From an uncultured Thiodictyon sp. (lineage in GTDB: Bacteria; Pseudomonadota; Gammaproteobacteria; Chromatiales; Chromatiaceae): a stretch of 64,000 bases of DNA. The stretch covers positions 1 through 64,000 of the forward strand of contig NZ_CAJAXH010000017.1 in assembly GCF_903946935.1 (NCBI RefSeq), written 5' to 3'. The notes beneath the pieces are model-generated. The model worked only from the letters and a program-made list of their open reading frames with translations, was not told the origin of the DNA and did no database searches. Shown here in pieces: positions 41,849 through 50,026 of this stretch. Made by a program: the position numbers and the translations under genes. The first letter of the stretch is position 1. Each line of letters begins with the position of its first letter.

Positions 41849-42715
41849 TCAAGCCCCCAATGCCTGCGCCAGGGCGCGCCGGAAGAACTCGGGCTGGGCC
41901 AGCGCCGCCTGGTGGATCTCGGCATTGTAATACTGGGTCTCGAAGGGCTTGGCGCGCACGTCCTCGGCGCGGAACGCGTCAAATGACCCGCCGTTGCGGG
42001 CCATGGTGGCGGTCATCCAGCCGGAGGGATAGACGGCCTGGGGAAAGAACAGACTGCGGGTATCCGCAAAGCCGGCTCGGCGCATCTCCACATGCATCTG
42101 CGTGAGGATGTGCATGTGATAGAGGGGCGACTCGCTCTGCTGGACCAGGATACCGCCGGAGGCCAGTGCCCGCTCGCAATCACGGTAGAAATCGCCGCTG
42201 AACAAACCGATGGCGGGGCCCACCGGATCCGTGCTGTCGACGATGATCAGGTCCAGGCTCGCGGGAGCGGCCTCCTGGACCCAGCGGATGCCGTCGGCGA
42301 ACAACAGCCGGGCGCGCGGGTCGCGATTGGCGGCGGTGAGTTCGGGAAAGAAGCATTCGGCGGCGCGGGTGACGCCTTCATCGATGTCGATCTGGACCAC
42401 GGATTCGACACCCGGATGCCTCAGCACCTCGCGCAGGGTGCCGCAATCCCCGCCGCCGATGATGCAGACCCGCCGCGGGTCGGCATGAGTGAAGAGTGCC
42501 GGGTGTGACATCATCTCGTGATAAAGGAAGTTTTCCCGGCTGGTGAGCATGACGAAGCCGTCGATCACCATGAGGTTGCCGAACCCCGCGGTGGCATAGA
42601 CCTCAATCGACTGATAGGGGGTCTGCTCCTCATGGAGCTTGCCGGTCACCCGCAGTGAGAAGGCAGAGCCCTCGTCTTCGACGATCTCGGTAAACCATTC
42701 GTTGGGCTGGAGCAT
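41849..42715 (-). CDS. speE: Spermidine synthase
   Basis: The 288-residue enzyme transfers an aminopropyl group from decarboxylated S-adenosylmethionine to putrescine. Recognised motifs are HEEQTPYQSIEVYAT, the substrate-loop GFVMLTSRENFLYHEMMSH, IGGGDCGTLREVLRH, VQIDIDEGV, LDLIIVDSTDPVGPAIGLF and a C-terminal MTATMARNG. The start at 42715 (MLQPNEWFTE) is preferred because the sequence upstream is not family-like. It lies 46 bp after an ArsR-type regulator gene on the same strand, possibly in the same operon. Confidence 0.96.
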   Translation of the reverse strand: MLQPNEWFTEIVEDEGSAFSLRVTGKLHEEQTPYQSIEVYATAGFGNLMVIDGFVMLTSRENFLYHEMMSHPALFTHADPRRVCIIGGGDCGTLREVLRHPGVESVVQIDIDEGVTRAAECFFPELTAANRDPRARLLFADGIRWVQEAAPASLDLIIVDSTDPVGPAIGLFSGDFYRDCERALASGGILVQQSESPLYHMHILTQMHVEMRRAGFADTRSLFFPQAVYPSGWMTATMARNGGSFDAFRAEDVRAKPFETQYYNAEIHQAALAQPEFFRRALAQALGA

Positions 42716-42761
42716 GAAGCAGGTCCTGGGGTGTGGGGCGGGTGGATGGGGACCGCGCGAT

Positions 42762-43112
42762 TTAGCGCGGGTAGCGGTCGTCCAGGTTGGCCGGACACAA
42801 CACCTCACGCATGATACCGATCAGGTCCAGCAGTTGGTCGTTGCGAATACGGTAGAAGATCCGGTTGGCCTCCTTGCGGGCAACCACGATGTTCTTGTTG
42901 CGCAATTGCTCCAGGTGCTGGGAGATGTTGCTCTGGGAGGTCCCGGTGCATTCAACGATCTCACCCACCGAGAGCTCTTTGTCTCCCAGCGAACACAGGA
43001 TCTTCCAACGTAGCGGGTGGGCCATCGCCTTGAGCGCATTGGCGGTGAGGGTGGTTTGGGCATCCCCCTGCAATTGCGGATCGGGCGGGTCATCGTCGAG
43101 CGGGTCACTCAT
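42762..43112 (-). CDS. ArsR-family winged-helix regulator
   Basis: The 116-residue regulator has the ArsR/SmtB winged helix: MAHPLRWKILCSLGDKELSVGEIVECTGTSQSNISQHLEQLRNKNIVVARKEANRIFYRIRNDQLL. The ELCVCDL-type metal site in alpha-3 is absent, and Cys residues are isolated, so a classical arsenic or zinc sensor is unlikely. It overlaps the upstream REC-PAS gene by ATGA and precedes speE by 46 bp. Its ligand is unknown; the context suggests a signal relayed by the two-component proteins. Confidence 0.88.
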   Translation of the reverse strand: MSDPLDDDPPDPQLQGDAQTTLTANALKAMAHPLRWKILCSLGDKELSVGEIVECTGTSQSNISQHLEQLRNKNIVVARKEANRIFYRIRNDQLLDLIGIMREVLCPANLDDRYPR

Positions 43113-44011
43113 CCTAAAGCCTCCTGCGGCCGTTCATCTGCATTTGGGGTGGTCGCGGGATCGGTGTCGGCCGCAACCTCGACCCGGACATAGCCGGTCA
43201 TGTCTTTGGCGATGCAGATGATGTCGCTCAACCTCCCGGCGCTGTCGGTCACCGCGGTGCGGGCAAACAGGATGGGCACCCGCCGGCCGTCCCGCGCAAT
43301 GAAGCGGGCCTCGATCTTGCTGATGGCACCGGTGCGGATCAGGGCCTCCAGCCAGGTGCCCCAAAAGGCCTCGGCCACCTCGTCCCCCTCCTCCTCGAAC
43401 ACGTCGCCGATGCCCATGCCGATCAGGTCCGCCGCAGTATAGCCAAGCATCCGGCAGGCCGCCGGATTGGTGAGCTTGATGACTCCGGTCGGTTCCAGCA
43501 CCAGCAGCGCCTCGCCCATATGGGTGATGATGTTCTCCAGGTACTGCCGCGCCGCGGCCAGTTCAGCGGTGCGCTCCGCCACCCGCTGCTCCAGGACCCG
43601 GTTGAGCCCGCGCTCTTTCTCGATCAGCCGGAAGTAGGTGCTGATCTTGTTGATCAGCAGGTTGTCGTCGATGGGCTTGAGTAGGTAGTCCACCGCCCCG
43701 ACGGCAAAGCCGCGCTGCTGGAACTCCTCTGACTTGAAGGCGGCGGTGAGGAAGATGATGGGGATGTCGCGGGTGCGCTTGCGCAGCTTCAGCAGCGCGG
43801 CGGTCTGAAATCCATCCATCTCCGGCATCTGCACGTCCAGGATGATCAAGTCGATATCGGGGTGACCATGGGTGAGGTCGATGGCCTGCTGACCGGAGCT
43901 GGCCTCCAGCACGACCGCGCCCATGTGCGCCGCGATCAGGGTGCGCAACGCAAACAAATTATTCGCGTGATCATCGACGATCAGCAGCTTGAATCCGGCG
44001 TAACCGTTCAT
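43109..44011 (-). CDS. Response-regulator receiver with PAS domain
   Basis: The 300-residue protein has an N-terminal receiver (residues 1-125): LLIVDDHANNLFALRTLI, the phospho-acceptor Asp in DLIILDVQMPEMDGFQTA (about D57), IIFLTAAFK and VDYLLKPID. A short coiled coil (ERGLNRVLEQRVAERTAELAAAR) leads to a PAS domain (about 165-280, EALLVLEPTGVIKLTNPAACRMLGYTAADL). There is no DNA-binding, GGDEF or kinase output, so it probably signals through protein contacts. The start at 44011 (MNGYAGFKLL) is chosen because upstream codons are repeat-derived. It is coupled to the ArsR gene. Confidence 0.92.
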   Translation of the reverse strand: MNGYAGFKLLIVDDHANNLFALRTLIAAHMGAVVLEASSGQQAIDLTHGHPDIDLIILDVQMPEMDGFQTAALLKLRKRTRDIPIIFLTAAFKSEEFQQRGFAVGAVDYLLKPIDDNLLINKISTYFRLIEKERGLNRVLEQRVAERTAELAAARQYLENIITHMGEALLVLEPTGVIKLTNPAACRMLGYTAADLIGMGIGDVFEEEGDEVAEAFWGTWLEALIRTGAISKIEARFIARDGRRVPILFARTAVTDSAGRLSDIICIAKDMTGYVRVEVAADTDPATTPNADERPQEALG

Positions 44012-44026
44012 CCCAAGAATCTCATT

Positions 44027-44070
44027 GGTCCGCACATGAACGCAAATAAACGCAAATAAACGCAAATAAT
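44027..44070 (+). repeat. Decamer repeat element, single copy
   Basis: GGTCCGCACATGAACGCAAA followed by further TAAACGCAAA units (three tandem decamers in all) in the gap between the hybrid kinase and the REC-PAS gene. It lacks a facing partner here. Confidence 0.75.
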
Positions 44071-44150
44071 GGAATTCATCGGAAAAACCTAGAGCGGCTG
44101 AGTGATTCAAGGTCATCACTGCCGAGCGGCGGCGCGCCAGCCCGGCGCCG

Positions 44151-46505
44151 TCAGTGCTGGAATTGACTGGTCACACCGCCGCTCGGCAGCCCGGCGAGGA
44201 CCGCCCGGAGCGCGATCGGGGTCACCGGCGCAGACAAAAATGCCACCGCGCCAGCGGCCAGGCAGGCGTCCGCCTGATCCTGCGCAAGGGCCTCGGCCAT
44301 GACCGCGACAGCGGTCCCGCGCGCTTGATTTTCCTTCAAAAGGGCTGTAATCCTATCACAGGTCTCCGCCGCCGACACCCGCGCGGACACCAGCACCAGC
44401 ACGCAGGTTCCGGGTTCCTCTTGCAGGGTCTCCAAGGCCTCATCCAGGTCCCCCGCGCTCTGCACGGCAAGTCCCGCGGCGCTGATGAGGTCCGCCAGAT
44501 GGACCAGACTGGGGACATCCCGGTCGATGATCAGCACCCAGTGGCCGGCATCTGGCGGCTGCGCCGCCGTCAGCGCCGCGGCCGCGGCCGGCGCGGACGC
44601 GACGGGCGGCGGCAAGGACTTGGCCGGCTCCGCCGCCGCGGCGATGCCCGTCGGCGCAGACCGGGGCAACAGCAGCGTGAAGCTCGCCCCGGCCCCGGGG
44701 GCGCTCTGCACCGCGATGCGCCCCCCCAGACGCTTGGCCAGCTCGCGGCTGATGGAAAGCCCGAGCCCGGTCCCGCCGTAGCGGCGACGGGTAGAGCCGT
44801 CGGCCTGCTGGAAGGCCTCGAAGATGATTTCCTGTTTGTCCGCGGCGATACCGATCCCGGTGTCGGTGACGGCGATGGCCACGGGCCACCCCGGCTCACC
44901 GCACGGGGCCAGGCTGAGGGTGACCCGACCCCGATCGGTGAATTTGATGGCGTTGACGAGCAGGTTCTTGAGGATCTGGCGCAGCTTCTCCCGATCGGTG
45001 TCGATCGAGGACGGGGCCGCGGGGTCGATCTGAAGGTGCAGCGTGACCGGCTTATCCCCGATCAGCGGCTCAACCAATGCCATCAAGTCCCGTAACACCG
45101 CGGGCAGGTCCACGCGCTCCAGCTGGATCGGGACCTGCCCGGCCTCGATCAGTGAGCAATCCAGGATGTCATCGATCAGTGTGAGCAGGTCGGTGCCGGC
45201 CGCATGGATCACCTGCGCCTGACGGCGTTGAGACTCCGACAGGCCGCCATCCGCGGTGGCGAGCAGCTTGGAAAGCAGCAGAATGGAATTGAGCGGGGTG
45301 CGCAGTTCGTGACTCACGTTGGCCAGGAACTCCGATTTGTAACGATTGGAGCGCTCCAGTGCGCGGGTCTGCTCCCGCGCGCCGCGCAGGTGTTCGGCAT
45401 GGGTCTGCGCCAGCACCGTGAGTTGCTCCCCGAGCTGCCGGATCTCCCGGGGGCCGCGCCAACTAAAGCGCAGCGGCAACCCGTCGCGCAGGATCTGCGC
45501 AATGCCCCCAGTCAGTTCCTGACCGAAGGACTCGGCCCGCTTGGCGATCCAGCGCGCCAACACCAGGACCACCAGCACCAGGATCAGTATGATCGAGAGC
45601 ACCCGCACCATCAGTGCGTTACGGAAGGTCTCGATGGGCGTCGGGTCTACCGCGCGCCCCACCCACAAGGGCTGGCCGTCCTCGCTGGCGAACATGGGCA
45701 CCCACAGGAACTGCGCCCCGCCCCGCCCTGTCCATAGGGCCAGGGTGCGTTGACTGAAGATCTTCTCAAGCCCTGGGAAGGTCTGGAAGGCCACGGGCCC
45801 GCCTCCGATCGGCTGGCCGGGCCGCAGATAGCTGCCGTCCTGGTTGACCCAGACGGTGTCACGGTAAAACTGGGCCAGGCCGCCCACGTCGATCCCCATC
45901 ACCACCACCCCCAAGGGCTGCCCCGCGCTGCCCATGATCGGACTCACCAGGCTCAGGGTCATGAACCGGCGCGGGTCCACTGCACTGGCCGCGGAGTCCA
46001 CCCGGATGCGGCTGACCAACACCCCCCCGGGGTCCAAGGCCAGCCCCGCCGCCACGAAGTCGGCACTCGGGATCAGCGGCGGCTGGGTGGGCGGTCGGGC
46101 CGGTGGCCGCCAGTCCAGGGTACGCGGATCGCGGACCAGCCAATACCGCGTCTCACCCTGGTCGTCGAGAAAGAGGATCTGGATGATGTCGCGCTGCTCG
46201 CCCAAAGACTGATTGACCCAACCGATATAGCGCCCGCGTGCCGCCTCGAGCGGCTCCCGATCCAACGGCGCGCCGACGATCGACGCGGACTCCGGCAGCT
46301 TTGCCAACAGCCGGATCATCTCGTGACAGCTCGCCAGGTGCTGGTCCAGGTCGCGAAAATCCGCGCGTAGGTTCAGGAGATACGCGCGCTGATAGAAGAG
46401 CGCGGTACGCTCCAGCACCAGGGGCAGGTCGATGGCCACCGCCAGCAGCAAGGGCGTCAGCCCGAACACCAGCAGAAAGACCAGGATGTGCGTGCGCAGC
46501 TTCAC
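44151..46505 (-). CDS. Hybrid sensor histidine kinase with degenerate receiver
   Basis: The protein (784 residues) has two membrane segments (about residues 5-25 and 298-320) around a large periplasmic sensor of the dCache/PAS-like type. In the cytoplasm come a HAMP-like helix, HisKA with NVSHELRTPLNSILLLSKLL (phospho-His about residue 401), and HATPase_c with LKNLLVNAIKFTDRGRV, VTDTGIGI and YGGTGLGLSISRELAKRLGG. After an Ala/Pro-rich linker, a C-terminal receiver-like domain starts VLIIDRDVPS, but the acceptor position reads VLVLVSARVSA, a Ser where Asp is expected, so it cannot accept phosphate normally. It is encoded upstream of the REC-PAS and ArsR genes on the same strand. Confidence 0.9.
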   Translation of the reverse strand: MKLRTHILVFLLVFGLTPLLLAVAIDLPLVLERTALFYQRAYLLNLRADFRDLDQHLASCHEMIRLLAKLPESASIVGAPLDREPLEAARGRYIGWVNQSLGEQRDIIQILFLDDQGETRYWLVRDPRTLDWRPPARPPTQPPLIPSADFVAAGLALDPGGVLVSRIRVDSAASAVDPRRFMTLSLVSPIMGSAGQPLGVVVMGIDVGGLAQFYRDTVWVNQDGSYLRPGQPIGGGPVAFQTFPGLEKIFSQRTLALWTGRGGAQFLWVPMFASEDGQPLWVGRAVDPTPIETFRNALMVRVLSIILILVLVVLVLARWIAKRAESFGQELTGGIAQILRDGLPLRFSWRGPREIRQLGEQLTVLAQTHAEHLRGAREQTRALERSNRYKSEFLANVSHELRTPLNSILLLSKLLATADGGLSESQRRQAQVIHAAGTDLLTLIDDILDCSLIEAGQVPIQLERVDLPAVLRDLMALVEPLIGDKPVTLHLQIDPAAPSSIDTDREKLRQILKNLLVNAIKFTDRGRVTLSLAPCGEPGWPVAIAVTDTGIGIAADKQEIIFEAFQQADGSTRRRYGGTGLGLSISRELAKRLGGRIAVQSAPGAGASFTLLLPRSAPTGIAAAAEPAKSLPPPVASAPAAAAALTAAQPPDAGHWVLIIDRDVPSLVHLADLISAAGLAVQSAGDLDEALETLQEEPGTCVLVLVSARVSAAETCDRITALLKENQARGTAVAVMAEALAQDQADACLAAGAVAFLSAPVTPIALRAVLAGLPSGGVTSQFQH

Positions 46506-46551
46506 GTCGGAGGCGGACCGGGCAGCGGTGTGCTGGGGTCCGCCACCATGG

Positions 46552-47016
46552 CTACAAGACCTGCACCAGGCCCAGCACCTGGAGCGCGTGCCCCTTGGGC
46601 TTCACGTCCGCCAGGGCGTGCCGGATCAGCCCTTGCTTGTCGATGACGAAGGTGGAGCGGACGATGCCCATGCGCTTCTCGCCGTGGGCCTCCTTTTCCT
46701 GCCAGACGCCATAGGCCTCGCAGACCTCGCCGTCGGGGTCGGCCAGCAGGCGCAGGGTGAGCCCGTGCTTGTCCCGGAAGGCCCCGTGACTGACGCAGGT
46801 ATCGCGACTGATACCCAGCACCTCGGTATCCGCCGCCTCGAACTCCGCCTGATGGTCGCTGAAATCCAACGCCTCCATAGTGCAACCCGGGGTGTCGTCC
46901 TTGGGATAGAAATAGATCACCAGCTTGCGCCGCCCGATCAGGGTGGCCAGGTTGACCCGCTCCATGTCAGCGTCGGGCAATGAGAAAATGGGTGCCTTGT
47001 CGCCAGGCTGAAGCAT
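46552..47016 (-). CDS. bcp: Thiol peroxidase of the Bcp/PrxQ type
   Basis: The 154-residue peroxiredoxin reduces hydroperoxides with thioredoxin-type donors. The peroxidatic Cys is in VIYFYPKDDTPGCTMEALDF (about residue 45), followed by EVLGISRDTCVSHGAFRDKHGLTLRLLADPDGEVCEAYGV and RSTFVIDKQGLI. The resolving Cys typical of some Bcp proteins five residues later is missing; the Cys in SRDTCVSH may serve instead or the protein is 1-Cys. It ends 46 bp before the hybrid-kinase start on the same strand. Confidence 0.95.
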   Translation of the reverse strand: MLQPGDKAPIFSLPDADMERVNLATLIGRRKLVIYFYPKDDTPGCTMEALDFSDHQAEFEAADTEVLGISRDTCVSHGAFRDKHGLTLRLLADPDGEVCEAYGVWQEKEAHGEKRMGIVRSTFVIDKQGLIRHALADVKPKGHALQVLGLVQVL

Positions 47017-47176
47017 CGGCTGTCGCTCCGGTGTAAGAGGTTTGCTGCACGCGGAATTTAGGCAGCCCCGGGGTTGTCGTCAACCGGGCGCGCCACGGGG
47101 CCTTGCGGCAGACGCCGGGTCAACTAAATTCTCGACTGAAATCCTTGGTTGCGTATTCGCAAGGATTCCTTCGGCC

Positions 47177-47204
47177 TTGCAATGTTACAGTATTAGCGTA
47201 TTCT
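47177..47204 (+). promoter_or_regulatory. Promoter for the 32-residue peptide gene
   Basis: TTGCAA (47177-47182), 16 bp, TATTCT (47199-47204): a good sigma-70 match in an AT-rich patch, about 112 bp before the small ORF at 47316. Confidence 0.6.
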
Positions 47205-47315
47205 GAAATAGCAGCCTACCGACTGTCTGACGCACGAGGAGCCCTGGGGCGGGAAGCTCTCGCCGCACGGCCTCCGAGTCACCCTTTTCTAACAGCAGTA
47301 TCTGGAGGCGAAACC

Positions 47316-47414
47316 ATGAGTTTCGACGCACTGACCATTCTCGGCATCCTCGCCAGCATTCTGAGCGGCGGATTTCTGATCGCATTGACCGCCAGCAACG
47401 ACTCGGACAAATAG
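47316..47414 (+). CDS. 32-residue single-span membrane peptide
   Basis: The peptide MSFDALTILGILASILSGGF continuing LIALTASNDSDK has one hydrophobic stretch (residues 5-25) with small residues and a short charged tail, fitting a one-pass inner-membrane small protein. A TGGAGG ribosome-binding site lies 8 bases upstream. A sigma-70 promoter precedes it and an intrinsic-terminator-like hairpin starts at the stop codon, so it is a complete independent unit. It resembles in general form subunit-stabilising peptides such as CydX or KdpF but not their sequences; no family was recognised. Confidence 0.7.
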   Translation: MSFDALTILGILASILSGGFLIALTASNDSDK

Positions 47415-47435
47415 GGTCGCGCGACCGCGCGACCC
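47414..47435 (+). terminator. Hairpin ending the small-peptide transcript
   Basis: GGGTCGCGC-GACC-GCGCGACCC is a perfect 9-bp stem directly after the TAG of the 32-residue ORF. It is followed by CTCTC, not a long T run, so it is a hairpin-type terminator candidate. Confidence 0.6.
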
Positions 47436-47520
47436 CTCTCAGGCAGCAAGTCTTTAGCAGCCACGACCCTGTCGCGGCGGCCTCTTTTTGCGCGCCCGGC
47501 CAAGGCAACGGCGCACGCCA

Positions 47521-47928
47521 TCAATAGGATAGGATCGGCGGCAGGGCCTTGGCCTGGGCGATCCAGTTCAGCACCATGGACTGGGTCGGCGGCTTGGTGG
47601 TGAGGCGGTCCCGCTCGTTGGTCTCGTTGATCTTGGCATAGAGCTGGTCGGCGCGCCGGCTGGCCAGTTCCTTGACCGTGACGACCCCCGCGATCTCCAG
47701 CAGGTCGGAATAAACGCCTGAGATACCGCGCACCCGCGCCAGGTCCGAGCGGTTGGCGAGGTGGAGTATATCGGCGTTCTCGCAACCGCACAGGCGGGCC
47801 AGTTCCTTGCGCAGGGCGGGGGTGGCAGCGGCCTTGATCAACTGCAGGTTATCCCTGATACCCCGCTCGGCCAGTGTGGCGATGACCTCGTCGGTCGCGC
47901 CCTCAAGGTCTTTGATGGGGGTCGTCAT
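47521..47928 (-). CDS. DUF4332 helix-hairpin-helix protein
   Basis: The 135-residue protein matches the DUF4332 family: repeated helix-hairpin-helix-like units with ADILHLANRSDLARVRGISGVYSDLLEIAGVVTVKELASRRADQLYAKINETN, similar to DNA-binding modules of topoisomerases or polymerases. The N-terminal part (EGATDEVIATLAERGIRDNLQLIKAA) looks like a first, shorter HhH unit. The function is unknown; nucleic-acid or protein binding is plausible. It stands alone, downstream of lpxD on the same strand. Confidence 0.85.
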   Translation of the reverse strand: MTTPIKDLEGATDEVIATLAERGIRDNLQLIKAAATPALRKELARLCGCENADILHLANRSDLARVRGISGVYSDLLEIAGVVTVKELASRRADQLYAKINETNERDRLTTKPPTQSMVLNWIAQAKALPPILSY

Positions 47929-48045
47929 CGGTCATCTCCGGGTGGGCTCAAGTGGGACGGTCGAATCGCGCAGGGTCAACGCATCCCGGGCTTCAATTCT
48001 CCACTGCCATGATAGGCCAAGACCCGGCCCGGAAGCGAGCGGGCA

Positions 48046-49104
48046 TCACGCGCGGCGCTCCAGCTCGGCGCACCGCTCGCGCAAGGCGTCGAGTTCCTGC
48101 TGCTGGCGTTTGAACGCCTTGAGCAGCCCCGGCAACTGGGCCAGGGCCGCCAATTCGCGCAGCGTGTCCTTGACCGGCCGCGCCGGGGTCCCAAACATTG
48201 CCGCACCGGGCGGCACGTCCTTGGTCACCCCCGACTGGCCGCCCAGGCGCGCCCCCGCCCCCACCGCGACATGGTCCGAGACCGCCACCTGACCGCCGAT
48301 CACCGCGCCTTCGCCCACCCGGCTACTCCCCGCCACCCCGGACTGACCGGCCATGATCACATGCGCACCGATATCGGTGTTGTGGGCGATCTGCACCAGA
48401 TTGTCGATCTTGGCCCCCCGGCCGATGCGGGTCTCGCCCAGGGTGGCCCGATCCACGCAGCAATTGCACCCAATGTCCACGTCGTCCTCGATCACCACCC
48501 GCCCGAGCTGCGGGACCTTGCGATGGGCGTGCCCATCCCAGTGAAAACCGAAGCCGTCCCCGCCGATCACCGTCCCCGAGTGGACGATACAGCGCTTCCC
48601 CACACTGGTGTCGCGGTGCAGGGCGGCGTTGGCCTCGATCACCGAATCCGCCCCCAGGGTCACCCCGGGCCCCAGATAGACGCCCGGACCGATGGTGCAG
48701 CGCGCCCCCACCCGAACCCCGTCGGCGAGCACCGCGCAGGCGCCCACCGCGACCCCCTCCCCCAGCACCGCCCCCGGATCGATCACCGCACTCGGATGGA
48801 TGCCCTGCACCTCCGAGGTAGGCCGGAAGGACTCCGCGAGCAGGAAAAAGCTGGCGCGCGGCTCGGCCACCCGGATCAACAGGGGTCCACTCACCACTGG
48901 GAAGCTGTCGTGTACCAGCACCGCGGCCGCGCCTGAGTGTTGCACGGCGGGAATTTGATCCGCGCCATCGGCGAAGCACAAATCGGTGTCACCGGCCAGT
49001 TGCAGGGTATTGACCCCGCGAAATTCGGGGGACGCCAGGGCGCTGCGCAAGGCGGGCACCGGGATGTCGAGCCGCGCGCAGAGTTGAGGAAGATCGTAGA
49101 CCAT
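48046..49104 (-). CDS. lpxD: UDP-3-O-acylglucosamine N-acyltransferase
   Basis: The 352-residue protein is the third enzyme of lipid A synthesis, adding the N-linked acyl chain. The N-terminal uridine-binding domain is followed by left-handed beta-helix hexapeptide repeats ([30 protein letters not shown] and onward) and the catalytic His in [33 protein letters not shown] is a family signature. The C-terminus has a helical [23 protein letters not shown]. It is not in the usual bamA-skp-lpxD-fabZ-lpxA order, so it may be a second paralogue. The start [14 protein letters not shown] fits the family; upstream frame is not conserved. The 49105-49314 gap holds no visible feature. Confidence 0.93.
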   Translation of the reverse strand: MVYDLPQLCARLDIPVPALRSALASPEFRGVNTLQLAGDTDLCFADGADQIPAVQHSGAAAVLVHDSFPVVSGPLLIRVAEPRASFFLLAESFRPTSEVQGIHPSAVIDPGAVLGEGVAVGACAVLADGVRVGARCTIGPGVYLGPGVTLGADSVIEANAALHRDTSVGKRCIVHSGTVIGGDGFGFHWDGHAHRKVPQLGRVVIEDDVDIGCNCCVDRATLGETRIGRGAKIDNLVQIAHNTDIGAHVIMAGQSGVAGSSRVGEGAVIGGQVAVSDHVAVGAGARLGGQSGVTKDVPPGAAMFGTPARPVKDTLRELAALAQLPGLLKAFKRQQQELDALRERCAELERRA

Positions 49105-49314
49105 GGAGACTCCAGTGGAGGGGCGGGCCGGCGCCAAGGGACAGTAGATGGGGGCGCCGGCAGCCACTGGGAACAGTGGTCGCACAAAACACCCCAACCA
49201 GCGCCATTGCAGGAAGGACCAGCTGAGTACCAACGGCTGCGACGCTTTCGAGCCAATCCCCAACCCGTGGCGGGTGGCGCACGCCGCGTGCGTGGAGGCC
49301 CTGTTCGGCCCGGC

Positions 49315-49860
49315 TCAGTCGCCGAGGATATAGGCCAGGTCGATCTCGATCTCATCGAAGGGCGGGATGCGCACCCGCGCGGGTTCGGTGAGGGTGGCAG
49401 TGACCCTATAGTGGTCACCATCGAGCCGATAGGCAACCAGGGTCCGGTCCTCCGGCCAGATCAGCCAGTAAAACGGCACCCGGTGGCGCTGCAAAAGCAG
49501 GAACAGGGTGAGGGTATCCTTGCGCTCGTGGCCCGGGGAGACGATCTCGCACACCCAATCCGGCGCCAGCTCGATGACACCGCGCGGACGCTGCGGCATC
49601 CGCTCGTTGCGCCAGCCGGCCAGGTCATGGCAGGGGCACTGATGGAGCTCGTAGCCGACGCTCACGTCGGTGATGATCCACCAGCCGCCGGGGCCGGACT
49701 GGCGGTCGAACGGCCCCAGCTCTACGCCGGCCCGGTGCTGCACGACCCCGTGCTCGGCCCGCGCCATGGGCCGGCGAATAATCTCACCGTTGATCAACTC
49801 CACCCGCTCATCCGGACTGATCAGCAGGTCGGCAATGGTGTCCAGTTGGTAAGCTTCCAT
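49315..49860 (-). CDS. Uma2-like endonuclease-fold protein, second copy
   Basis: The 181-residue protein is another Uma2/DUF820 member: ERVELINGEIIRRPMARAEHG, the PD-like region ...LAPDWVCEIVSPGHERKDTLTLFLLLQRHRVPFYWLIWPEDRTLVAYRL. The VSPGHERKDT segment corresponds to the EVLSPGTSVRD of the copy at 1894-2481, with a weak overall match. Function unknown. It is on the minus strand, divergent from the Sel1-repeat gene, and may be recently transferred, as such genes often are. Confidence 0.85.
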   Translation of the reverse strand: MEAYQLDTIADLLISPDERVELINGEIIRRPMARAEHGVVQHRAGVELGPFDRQSGPGGWWIITDVSVGYELHQCPCHDLAGWRNERMPQRPRGVIELAPDWVCEIVSPGHERKDTLTLFLLLQRHRVPFYWLIWPEDRTLVAYRLDGDHYRVTATLTEPARVRIPPFDEIEIDLAYILGD

Positions 49861-50026
49861 CCGCTGCGCCCTCTTCGTCGCCGCATGGTCAGTGACCGGA
49901 TGGCGACCATGCTAGGTCGCCCCGGTCGGATTGTCGAGCCGACGGCGCCAGCCGGTCACTGGCCGCTGGCACCTGGCCGCCCCGCGGGGATATCCTAGCC
50001 CCCATTGGAGCGGGGAGCGTCCGACG

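Noticed and set aside
44012-44119. Longer N-terminus of the REC-PAS protein
   Set aside because: The extension is translated decamer repeat (LRLFAFICVH), not receiver sequence; the start at 44011 leads directly into the receiver fold.
49105-49314. Possible gene extending lpxD upstream (start near 49263)
   Set aside because: The added 53 residues are not conserved LpxD sequence; the family start fits the ATG at 49104.
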